Shown here piece after piece: positions 25,776 to 33,322 of a stretch of DNA of 64,000 nucleotides (positions are counted from its first letter, which is position 1; every line of letters starts with the position of its first letter). Under the pieces are notes generated by a model. It did not search any database and was not told the origin of the DNA. It saw only the letters and a program-made list of their open reading frames with translations. This DNA comes from SSC3 sp963769585 (GTDB lineage: Bacteria > Actinomycetota > Actinomycetes > Propionibacteriales > Nocardioidaceae), in assembly GCA_963769585.1 (NCBI GenBank), contig CAVYMJ010000006.1, positions 930,001 through 994,000 of the forward strand. Direction: 5' to 3'. Both the position numbers and the translations under genes were made by a program.

Positions 25776-27463
25776 GCCACCCGCACCCGGAGCTGAGCGC
25801 TCCCGATCCCCTGGTCGCCGGCGGCCTGCGGATCACCGCCCTTGGTGGGCTGGGCGAGGTCGGCCGGAACATGACCGTCTTCGAGTACGACGAGCGGCTG
25901 CTGATCGTCGACTGCGGCGTTCTTTTTCCCGAGGACCACCACCCGGGCGTGGACCTGATCCTGCCGGACTTCGACTCGATCCGGGACCGGCTGGACACGA
26001 TCGAGGCGCTGGTCCTGACGCACGGTCACGAGGACCACATCGGCGCGACGCCGTACCTGCTGCGCGAGCGCGGCGACATTCCCCTGGTGGGCTCCAAGCT
26101 GACGCTGGCCCTGCTCCGCAGCAAGCTGCAGGAGCACCGGCTCAAGGAGACCGCGCAGCACATGGTCAAGGAAGGTGACCGGATCTCGTTCGGCCCCTTC
26201 GACCTCGAGTTCGTCGCGGTCAACCACTCCATCCCCGATGCCCTGGCCGTCGCCATCCGCACCGGTGCCGGGATGGTGCTGCACACTGGCGACTTCAAGC
26301 TGGACCAGATCCCGCTCGACGGTCGGATCACCGACCTGCGGGCCTTCGCCCGGCTGGGCGAGGAGGGCGTCGACCTGTTCATGGTCGACTCCACGAACGC
26401 CGAGGTGCCTGGATTCACCACGTCCGAGGTCGAGATCGGGCCTGTCATCGACCGGGTCTTCGCGCACAGCCAAGGGCGCATCATCGTGGCCTGCTTCGCC
26501 TCCCACGTGCACCGCGTCCAGCAGACGATGGACGCCGCGGTTGCGCATGGTCGCAAGGTCGCGTACGTCGGCCGCTCGATGATCCGCAACATGGCGATCG
26601 CGCGTGACCTCGGGTTCCTCCGGGTTCCGGAGAACACCCTCGTCGACGCTCGGGACATCGGCGACTACCCGCCGGAGCGCACCGTCCTCATCTCGACAGG
26701 TTCCCAGGGGGAGCCGCTGTCGGCGCTGAGCCGGATCGCTCAGCGCAACCACCACTTCGTACACATCGAGGAGGGGGACACCGTTGTCCTGGCCAGCTCG
26801 CTGATCCCGGGCAACGAGAACGCGGTCTACCGCGTGATCAACGGCCTGGCCAGATGGGGTGCCAAGGTCGTGCACAAGGGCAACGCGCTCGTCCATGTCT
26901 CAGGGCACGCCAGCGCGGGGGAGCTGTTGTACTGCTACAACATCGTCAAGCCCCGCAACGTCCTCCCGGTGCACGGCGAGATCCGGCACATGCAGGCCAA
27001 CGCGGCGCTGGCCAGGGCCACCGGCGTACCCGCTGACCGGGTGCTGATCGCTGAGGACGGCATCGTCGTGGACCTGTTCGACGGCAAGCTGGAGGTCGCC
27101 GGCAAGGTTGACTGCGGCTACGTGTTCGTGGACGGCTCCTCGGTCGGCGACATCACCGAGACATCGCTGAAGGACCGCCGGATCCTCGGTGAGGAGGGCT
27201 TCATCTCCGTCATCGTGGTGCTGGACTCGGTGACCGGGAAGGTGGGCGGACCACCGGAGATCCACGCGCGTGGCTTCGCCGAGGACGACCTGGTCTTCGA
27301 CGAGATCAAGCAGCCGATCATCGACGCCATCGACGCTCTGGTGCGCGAAGGGGTCAACGACCCGTACCAGCTGCAGCAGACGATCCGCCGGGTCGTGGGC
27401 CGCTGGGTCAGCAACAGGCACCGCAGGCGCCCGATGATCATCCCGGTGGTCATCGAGGCCTGA
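25772..27463 (+). CDS. rnj: Ribonuclease J
   Basis: A beta-CASP metallo-beta-lactamase RNase with endonuclease and 5'-exonuclease activity, used in mRNA turnover and rRNA maturation. The 563-residue product has the zinc motif H84-G-H86-E-D88-H89, ISFGPFDLEFVAVNHSIPD, LHTGDFKLD, the beta-CASP domain with RIIVACFASHVHRVQ and GSQGEPLSALSRIA, and SGHASAGEL and NVLPVHGE near the end of the catalytic part. A C-terminal RNase J domain follows. It is translationally coupled to dapA. Together with pnp and rny, the window encodes three major RNases. Confidence 0.95.
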   Translation: MSHPHPELSAPDPLVAGGLRITALGGLGEVGRNMTVFEYDERLLIVDCGVLFPEDHHPGVDLILPDFDSIRDRLDTIEALVLTHGHEDHIGATPYLLRERGDIPLVGSKLTLALLRSKLQEHRLKETAQHMVKEGDRISFGPFDLEFVAVNHSIPDALAVAIRTGAGMVLHTGDFKLDQIPLDGRITDLRAFARLGEEGVDLFMVDSTNAEVPGFTTSEVEIGPVIDRVFAHSQGRIIVACFASHVHRVQQTMDAAVAHGRKVAYVGRSMIRNMAIARDLGFLRVPENTLVDARDIGDYPPERTVLISTGSQGEPLSALSRIAQRNHHFVHIEEGDTVVLASSLIPGNENAVYRVINGLARWGAKVVHKGNALVHVSGHASAGELLYCYNIVKPRNVLPVHGEIRHMQANAALARATGVPADRVLIAEDGIVVDLFDGKLEVAGKVDCGYVFVDGSSVGDITETSLKDRRILGEEGFISVIVVLDSVTGKVGGPPEIHARGFAEDDLVFDEIKQPIIDAIDALVREGVNDPYQLQQTIRRVVGRWVSNRHRRRPMIIPVVIEA

Positions 27464-27490
27464 GGTGCCTGCTCGTTCAGCTGTGTCGTG

Positions 27491-27952
27491 TCAGGCGGCC
27501 GAGCTGACGAGCCGCGCGAACAGACGCGGCCGGCGCGGCTGCGGGACGGTTTCCGCCGCCAGGATCACCAGGTCGGAGTGCCCGACACCCGCGGCCCGGG
27601 CCAGCAGCGCGTGCTCCCGGCGTACCAGCGGCACGAGGGCGGGGTGCTGGCTGCACTCGTCGAGGATGCGGCGCAGGCCACGGTGACGCTCGACCGTGCT
27701 GCGGTAGGCGTTGCGTACGTCGTCGGCGAGCTCGCCCTCACCGATCTCCAGAGCGAGGTCGACGTTCGCGGCCAGTGCGTGGAACCAACGCTGCTGCAGC
27801 TCGCGCAGCAGATGGGTCTCGTCCTCGAAGTGCTCCCAGACCCCAGCAACCCCGGTCCAGGCAGCGGCTGCGGAGGCACCCGCGGCGGCGCGGGTGACGA
27901 TCGTGTTCACGACCGAGCTACGTGCGTGCAGCTGGTCCCAGGTGTTGCTCAT
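27491..27952 (-). CDS. Hypothetical alpha-helical protein
   Basis: A 153-residue protein with no recognised domain. It is soluble, Ala/Leu/Arg-rich and mostly helical, with a conserved-looking stretch WEHFEDETHLLRELQQRWFH followed by helices (VRNAYRSTVERHRGLRRILDE). An AAGGG lies some 10 nt before the ATG. It stands alone between rnj and ftsK on the opposite strand. No function is proposed. Confidence 0.65.
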   Translation of the reverse strand: MSNTWDQLHARSSVVNTIVTRAAAGASAAAAWTGVAGVWEHFEDETHLLRELQQRWFHALAANVDLALEIGEGELADDVRNAYRSTVERHRGLRRILDECSQHPALVPLVRREHALLARAAGVGHSDLVILAAETVPQPRRPRLFARLVSSAA

Positions 27953-28103
27953 GGTGGGTGTTCCCTTCGCAATTGTTGTTGACCCTCCCCAAGAGGTCGT
28001 CCGCCGGTGGTTGATACTCGAACGAACAGCGGTCCAGACCAGTAGGCCTGAGTCAGGGTGAACGCCCCGGCGTGTGAAGCGTGTGACTGATGTGGCGATC
28101 CCG

Positions 28104-28109
28104 TAGCCT
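28104..28109 (+). promoter_or_regulatory. -10 hexamer TAGCCT, leaderless ftsK
   Basis: TAGCCT ends 7 nt before the ATG at 28117 with no Shine-Dalgarno sequence. This favours 28117 over the in-frame ATG at 28090 as the ftsK start and marks the promoter of the long ftsK-arf gene cluster. Confidence 0.55.
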
Positions 28110-28116
28110 CGACCGC

Positions 28117-30636
28117 ATGGCGACCCGTACGTCTTCCCCGCCGGCGTCGCGAACCTCAGGCAGCGCTCGCAAGCGCTCGTCCGGTGGTTCTCGATCCCGG
28201 CCGTCCGGCAGCCAGGCCAAGCGCAGACCCGCAGCCAAGAAGGCAGCCTCGAGCAAGTCGAGGCGGCAGGCGCCGCGGGCCGTGCGTAGTGGACCTGGTC
28301 CCGTCTTCCGTGTCTTCGTCGTACTCGGACGCGCCTTGGCCGCGTTCTGGGTCGGCGTCGCGCACACCCTCGGCGTCGCCGTACGCCGGATCGGGCACAC
28401 GGCCCGCGAGCTCGACCCCGAGCACCGCCGGGACGGAGCCGGGCTCACCTTGATCGGTGCGGCGGTCGTCGCTGCGGCGGCAGTGTGGTGGCGGGTTCCC
28501 GGACAGGTCATGGACGGCACCCGCACCGTGGTCACGGGGTCGGTGGGCATCGTTGGCTGGCTCGTCCCGCTGCTGCTGTGCTTCGTCGCCTGGCGCACGC
28601 TGCGCAACCCGGAGACCAACGGGCCGGCAGGGCGTCAGGTCATCGGCTGGGCCACGCTCGGCTTCGGGGTGCTCGGGCTGGTGCACGTCTCCCATGGGAT
28701 GCCCAACGGCGCCGACTCCGAGGCGCTGCGGCAGGCCGGAGGTGCGGTCGGCTTCGTCATCGGGTCCCTCTTCATGGACCTGCTCAAGAGCGAGTTCGTC
28801 GCCGTTCCCCTGCTGACCCTGATGGCTGGGTTCGGCGTCCTGGTGGTGACCGGCACGCCGGTCTACCAGGTGCCGGCCAAGCTCGCCGCCCTGCGCGATC
28901 GGCTCCTTGGCCGCAGCGCGTCCGAGGACGAGCCCGTCGCCGAGCAGGACGAGACCGCGCCGCTGCGTCGTACCCGTCCGCGGCGTCGGGTCGCGTCGAT
29001 GGTGGACGAGGATATGGGCGACAAGCCTTACGACAGCCCGGTCATGGTCGACCGCGAGCTTGCCAAGCGCGGCAAGGCCTCCGCCGAGGAGCCCGCCGAC
29101 GACGAGGGCGAGGCTCCGCCGCACACGCCGCTCCCCGTCCGGGTCGAGCAGCTTGCCCTTTCGGGCGACATCACCTACTCGCTGCCCGGCAACGAGGTCC
29201 TGAAGGCCGGCAGTCCGCACAAGGCTCGGACGAAAGCCTCCGATGACGTGGTCGGGCGACTCACCGAGGTACTCGAGCAGTTCGACATCGACGCCCAGGT
29301 CACCGGGTACACGCGCGGCCCGACCGTCACGCGCTACGAGGTCGAGCTCGGCACCGCGGTCAAGGTCGAGAAGGTCACCGCGCTCGGCAAGAACATCGCC
29401 TACGCCGTGGCGAGTGCCGACGTACGCATCCTCAGCCCGATCCCGGGCAAGTCGGCGATCGGGATCGAGATCCCCAACTCCGACAAGGAGATCGTGTCGC
29501 TCGGCGACGTGCTGCGCTCCAACAACGCGCGCAACGACCATCACCCGATGATCGTCGGCCTAGGCAAGGACGTCGAGGGCGGCTTCGTGGTTGCCAACCT
29601 CGCCAAGATGCCGCACCTGCTGGTGGCCGGCGCGACGGGCGCCGGTAAGTCCAGCTTCATCAACTCTATGATCACCTCGGTGCTGATGCGCTCCACCCCC
29701 GACGAGGTGCGGATGATCCTGGTCGACCCGAAGCGGGTCGAGCTCAACATCTACGAAGGCATCCCGCACCTGATCACCCCGATCATCACCAGCCCGAAGA
29801 AGGCGGCCGAAGCGCTGCAGTGGGTCGTACGCGAGATGGACATGCGCTACGACGATCTCGCTGCCTTCGGGTTCCGCCATGTCGACGACTTCAACAAGGC
29901 GGTCAAGGCCGGCAAGGTCCAGGTGCCTGCGGGTTCAGAGCGGGTGATGGCGCCCTACCCCTACCTGCTTGTGGTAGTCGACGAGCTCGCCGACCTGATG
30001 ATGGTTGCCCCTCGCGACGTCGAGGACGCAGTGGTGCGGATCACGCAGCTCGCGCGAGCAGCCGGCATCCACCTCGTGCTGGCGACCCAGCGGCCCTCGG
30101 TCGACGTCGTCACGGGTCTGATCAAGGCGAACGTGCCCTCGCGCCTGGCTTTCTCGACCAGCTCGCTCGCCGACAGCCGGGTCATCCTTGACCAGCCTGG
30201 AGCCGAGAAGCTCGTCGGCCAAGGTGACGGACTCTTCCTGCCGATGGGTGCCTCCAAGCCCGTGCGGGTACAGGGCTCCTGGGTCACCGAAGCCGAGGTG
30301 CACCAGGTCGTCAAGCACGTCAAGCAGCAGCTGGCGCCGACCTACCGTGAGGACGTCACTGCGCCGGCCGCATCCAGACGCGAGCTCGACGACGACATCG
30401 GCGACGACCTCGACCTGGTGATCCAGGCGGTGGAGCTCGTCGTCTCAACCCAGTTCGGCTCCACCTCGATGCTCCAGCGCAAGCTACGCGTCGGCTTCGC
30501 CAAGGCTGGTCGGCTGATGGACATCCTGGAGAGCCGCGGAATCGTCGGACCCAGCGAGGGGTCCAAGGCCAGAGATGTTCTGATCAAGCCCGATGACTTG
30601 GACGGTGTCATCGAGACTCTGCAAGGGGAAGCATGA
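28117..30636 (+). CDS. ftsK: DNA translocase FtsK/SpoIIIE
   Basis: A septum-associated hexameric ATPase that pumps chromosomal DNA and aids segregation at division. The 839-residue product has a basic Ser/Arg/Lys-rich N-terminus, about four membrane helices (roughly residues 60-240), an acidic linker, the alpha domain, and a RecA-like beta domain with Walker A GATGAGKSS (about 505-513) and Walker B LLVVVDELADLMM. A C-terminal gamma winged helix (QFGSTSMLQRKLRVGFAKAGRLMD) reads KOPS-type sites. Its stop overlaps the next gene by 4 nt, and six further envelope genes follow. Confidence 0.95.
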   Translation: MATRTSSPPASRTSGSARKRSSGGSRSRPSGSQAKRRPAAKKAASSKSRRQAPRAVRSGPGPVFRVFVVLGRALAAFWVGVAHTLGVAVRRIGHTARELDPEHRRDGAGLTLIGAAVVAAAAVWWRVPGQVMDGTRTVVTGSVGIVGWLVPLLLCFVAWRTLRNPETNGPAGRQVIGWATLGFGVLGLVHVSHGMPNGADSEALRQAGGAVGFVIGSLFMDLLKSEFVAVPLLTLMAGFGVLVVTGTPVYQVPAKLAALRDRLLGRSASEDEPVAEQDETAPLRRTRPRRRVASMVDEDMGDKPYDSPVMVDRELAKRGKASAEEPADDEGEAPPHTPLPVRVEQLALSGDITYSLPGNEVLKAGSPHKARTKASDDVVGRLTEVLEQFDIDAQVTGYTRGPTVTRYEVELGTAVKVEKVTALGKNIAYAVASADVRILSPIPGKSAIGIEIPNSDKEIVSLGDVLRSNNARNDHHPMIVGLGKDVEGGFVVANLAKMPHLLVAGATGAGKSSFINSMITSVLMRSTPDEVRMILVDPKRVELNIYEGIPHLITPIITSPKKAAEALQWVVREMDMRYDDLAAFGFRHVDDFNKAVKAGKVQVPAGSERVMAPYPYLLVVVDELADLMMVAPRDVEDAVVRITQLARAAGIHLVLATQRPSVDVVTGLIKANVPSRLAFSTSSLADSRVILDQPGAEKLVGQGDGLFLPMGASKPVRVQGSWVTEAEVHQVVKHVKQQLAPTYREDVTAPAASRRELDDDIGDDLDLVIQAVELVVSTQFGSTSMLQRKLRVGFAKAGRLMDILESRGIVGPSEGSKARDVLIKPDDLDGVIETLQGEA

Positions 30637-31325
30637 ACCACCCGACCGAACCGATCGGCTCGCACCCTGCTTCATCCCCGACCAGCCAGGTCCCGCCGGA
30701 GCAAGACCAGGACACAGTGCTCAGCCCCAACGACGCGGCACGGCGTACGACGGTCCTGGTGCGCCGCAGCGTCGCCCTGTCGGCGCCGGTGGGAGCAGCC
30801 GCCTCAGCCATCGCGATCGCCTACCTGTGGCGTGCTGTCGGGTCCGGCAACGTCCTCGACTGGGGGTTCTGTGGCCTTCTCGCGGCCATCGGTGGGTTCT
30901 TCCTCGCCGGCGTACTCGATGCGCGCACGCCCCTCCTTGTCGCCGACGACCTGGGCGTGCGGATCCGACTGGGCAGCCAATGGCGGGGCCTGCCCTGGGA
31001 TGCCGTCGCTCACGTGAGGGTCGAGCCGCGGCGTTCAGCCTTGGGCGACGGGCGGCTCCTGGTTGTGCCGCACAGTGTTGAGCGAGCCCTGGACGGACTC
31101 GACCGCCGAGCCAGCCGTCACGCCTCACTGAACGAGCGGGCGTACGGCGCAGCGCTGGGCGTACCGCTCGGGCTGATGACGGGGGTATCGGCCTCGCGTG
31201 AGAGAGATCTCGCAGACCAGGTTGCGGCGCTCTGTCAGGGACGCGCCGACGTGGTCACTCTGATCGACGAGGCGACCGAGGAGCCCGCCGCGATGCGGGT
31301 GCCGGATCCTGCCGGGCCTCGCTGA
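30633..31325 (+). CDS. Two-TM membrane protein with PH-like domain, downstream of ftsK
   Basis: A 230-residue protein. Residues 1-40 are polar, two membrane helices follow (about 45-66 and 75-93), and the rest (LVADDLGVRIRLGSQWRGLPWDAVAHVRVEPRR) resembles a small PH-like beta domain as found in bacterial membrane PH proteins; the domain call is tentative. AAGGGG stands about 6 nt before the ATG, which overlaps the ftsK stop (ATGA). Coupling to ftsK suggests a cell-division or envelope role, which is inference from position. Confidence 0.68.
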   Translation: MNHPTEPIGSHPASSPTSQVPPEQDQDTVLSPNDAARRTTVLVRRSVALSAPVGAAASAIAIAYLWRAVGSGNVLDWGFCGLLAAIGGFFLAGVLDARTPLLVADDLGVRIRLGSQWRGLPWDAVAHVRVEPRRSALGDGRLLVVPHSVERALDGLDRRASRHASLNERAYGAALGVPLGLMTGVSASRERDLADQVAALCQGRADVVTLIDEATEEPAAMRVPDPAGPR

Positions 31326-31377
31326 GCCTTCGGTCAGGGCCAGCCTCACCACCGGCCTGGGGACGATCGTCTCCCGG

Positions 31378-32445
31378 ATGGCGAAGGGCCGTAGCCACGA
31401 CGTGGACGCCGCGCCCACGCAGCCGTTGCCGCCCCCGCCGTCGCTGGCACCGGCGGCTTACGCCGTACCTCTGCGCGCGACGCGTCCTGGTCTGCGAGTC
31501 GACCTGACGGTCGGTGCCACCGCCCTCGACCCTGCCACTGTCGAGGCCGAGACCGCCCGACGGCTTCCCGAGGAGCGTCACCTGCGTCGCCCTGGCTCGG
31601 TTGACCTGATCTTCGAGCCCATCCTCGAGACGAGCGTGCGGTCGGTCTCCCGGCTGGAAGACCCGGTGCCTGCGCTACTGGTCGACGAACGCGAGCAGCA
31701 GCCGGTCCGGGAGCCCGTCATCGGGCCAGAGCTGGTGGCCGCCCGTCATCGCGTGGGCCTCTCGGTCGACGAGCTCGCCGAGCGCACCCGGATCAGGCCG
31801 CACGTGATCGAGTCGATCGAGGTGGACGACTTTGCTCCTTGCGGGGGTGACGTCTACGCACGAGGGCACATCCGCACGCTGGCGAGAGTCCTGGGAAAGG
31901 ACCCGGTGCCGCTGCTGGCCTCGTTCGACAACCGCTATGCGGCTGCCCCGATCAGCGCCCGCCGGGTCTTTGAAGCCGAGCTTGCTACGGGCATGACCGG
32001 AAGCATGCGGAGCACCGTCGGCGGCCCGAACTGGAGCCTCCTGGTCGGACTCGTGCTCTCGCTCGTGCTGGTGTGGGGTGTGATCCGGCTCTTCGCGGGT
32101 GCTCCCAACGAGATGGTCGAGCAGCCACCGCCACTGCCGAGCAGCCGCGGATGGGTGTACGAGCCCCCCAAGCAGGCTGCGCCGGCACCGAGGCGGGTGG
32201 CCCTCAGGCTTGTCGCGCTGAATGCGTCAACTCGCGTACAGGTGCGCGATGCCGACGGTATCGTCCTTTTTGACCAGACTTTGGTGCTTGGTGAGACCAA
32301 GACACTGCGAGTACCTGCGCGGTTCAAGGTCGCTGCGGACAACGGCGGCGCGCTGAGCATCAAGGTCGGCAAGCAGGACCACGGGCTCTTGGGAGAAGAG
32401 AACCAGCCGGCGTCGAAGGAGTACGGCCTCGACGCCCCGGACTGA
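31378..32445 (+). CDS. RodZ-like HTH/DUF4115 membrane protein
   Basis: A 355-residue single-pass protein with the RodZ layout: a cytoplasmic helix-turn-helix of the XRE type (about residues 118-185, GPELVAARHRVGLSVDELAERTRIRPHVIESIE), a membrane helix (about 217-238) and an extracytoplasmic DUF4115-type beta domain (LRLVALNASTRVQVRDADG to the end). In rod-shaped bacteria RodZ ties MreB to the membrane; in actinobacteria the HTH-TM-DUF4115 proteins have no fixed role. It lies 52 nt after the PH-like gene and 15 nt before arfA. The start codon lacks a strong ribosome binding site and could lie elsewhere nearby. Confidence 0.78.
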   Translation: MAKGRSHDVDAAPTQPLPPPPSLAPAAYAVPLRATRPGLRVDLTVGATALDPATVEAETARRLPEERHLRRPGSVDLIFEPILETSVRSVSRLEDPVPALLVDEREQQPVREPVIGPELVAARHRVGLSVDELAERTRIRPHVIESIEVDDFAPCGGDVYARGHIRTLARVLGKDPVPLLASFDNRYAAAPISARRVFEAELATGMTGSMRSTVGGPNWSLLVGLVLSLVLVWGVIRLFAGAPNEMVEQPPPLPSSRGWVYEPPKQAAPAPRRVALRLVALNASTRVQVRDADGIVLFDQTLVLGETKTLRVPARFKVAADNGGALSIKVGKQDHGLLGEENQPASKEYGLDAPD

Positions 32446-32460
32446 CCGGAGGGAGGTGCG

Positions 32461-33177
32461 ATGCCGCGTGCTGTCGCGCCTTCGGCTGGCTCCGCGAGGC
32501 AGAAGCTCTACCGCACCAGTGGCCCCGGTGAACGCTGGTGGTTCGCCCTCCTGCTGCTGCCCGCTAGCCTGACCGCCCTGCTGGTCTACACCAGCGGGGG
32601 GTCGATCGAGAACAAGCTCCAGCACGAGACCCTGGTCGCGCTCGAGACGGCCGGTGTGGCCGGAACCACCGTGCAGGTGGCGGGACGCACCGCGACGGTC
32701 AGGGTGCCGACCGGCCAGAACGAGCAGAAGGCCCTGGCAGCGGCGGAGACGGTCATCGGCCTCGGTGGCGTGGAGGTCCAGCACGTGGCTCGCAACGCGG
32801 CCGAAGAGCGTGCCTGCAACGAGCTGTCGGCGAAGCTGGAGACCTTAGTCGGGGCCCGAGGCATCGGCTTCGACGGCTCCGCCACCGGGCTGTCGCGTGC
32901 GGGTGCTGCCGTCGTGCACAAGGTCGCGCGGCTGCTGGTCCGTTGCCCCAGCGCCGAGGTGACTGTCAACGGCTACACGGACGGCAGTGTGCTCTCGGGC
33001 TCGAACGTCTCACTCCGTCGCGCCGAGGCTGTGCGCAGGATGCTGGTCGGCGACGGAGTCAAGCCCGCCAGGATCCAGACGCGAGGGTACGGCGACAGCT
33101 TCCCGGTCTCGCAGAAGGACACCGCTGCCGGTCGCACTGCCAACAACCGTGTCACGATCACGCTGGCAGGGGGCTGA
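32461..33177 (+). CDS. arfA: ArfA/OmpATb-like protein: TM, BON-like, OmpA C-terminal domain
   Basis: A 238-residue homologue of mycobacterial ArfA (OmpATb, Rv0899). As there, a basic N-terminus with RQKLYRTSGPGERWW precedes one membrane helix (about residues 28-46), a BON-like domain (about 50-115), and a C-terminal OmpA/peptidoglycan-associated domain with CPSAEVTVNGYTDGS, RAEAVRRML and a closing ANNRVTITL. In Mycobacterium tuberculosis the arfABC operon supports ammonia release and survival at acid pH; whether this holds here is unknown. Start ATG with GGAGGGAGG upstream. Only one BON repeat seems present, so it is shorter than the mycobacterial protein (326 residues). Confidence 0.8.
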   Translation: MPRAVAPSAGSARQKLYRTSGPGERWWFALLLLPASLTALLVYTSGGSIENKLQHETLVALETAGVAGTTVQVAGRTATVRVPTGQNEQKALAAAETVIGLGGVEVQHVARNAAEERACNELSAKLETLVGARGIGFDGSATGLSRAGAAVVHKVARLLVRCPSAEVTVNGYTDGSVLSGSNVSLRRAEAVRRMLVGDGVKPARIQTRGYGDSFPVSQKDTAAGRTANNRVTITLAGG

Positions 33178-33178
33178 T

Positions 33179-33322
33179 ATGTGGTCACTCTTCCCTGAGC
33201 TTCTCGGGCCGATGATTCTGGCCTTCGTGGTCGGGTCGGTCTTCAGCTGGGCCCTCATCGGGATGCTGCTCCCACGTCACCCAGACGGCCGCCGGACCGC
33301 CGTGTCCAAGGGTTCTCGATGA
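33179..33322 (+). CDS. arfB: ArfB-like small membrane protein
   Basis: A 47-residue single-pass protein (membrane helix about residues 9-29, then a basic tail PRHPDGRRTAVSKGSR). It starts one base after the arfA stop (TGATATG), with AGGGGG upstream, and ends inside the arfC start (ATGA). Its size, topology and position match ArfB (Rv0900) of the mycobacterial arfABC operon. The role of ArfB is not known beyond being required with ArfA. Confidence 0.72.
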   Translation: MWSLFPELLGPMILAFVVGSVFSWALIGMLLPRHPDGRRTAVSKGSR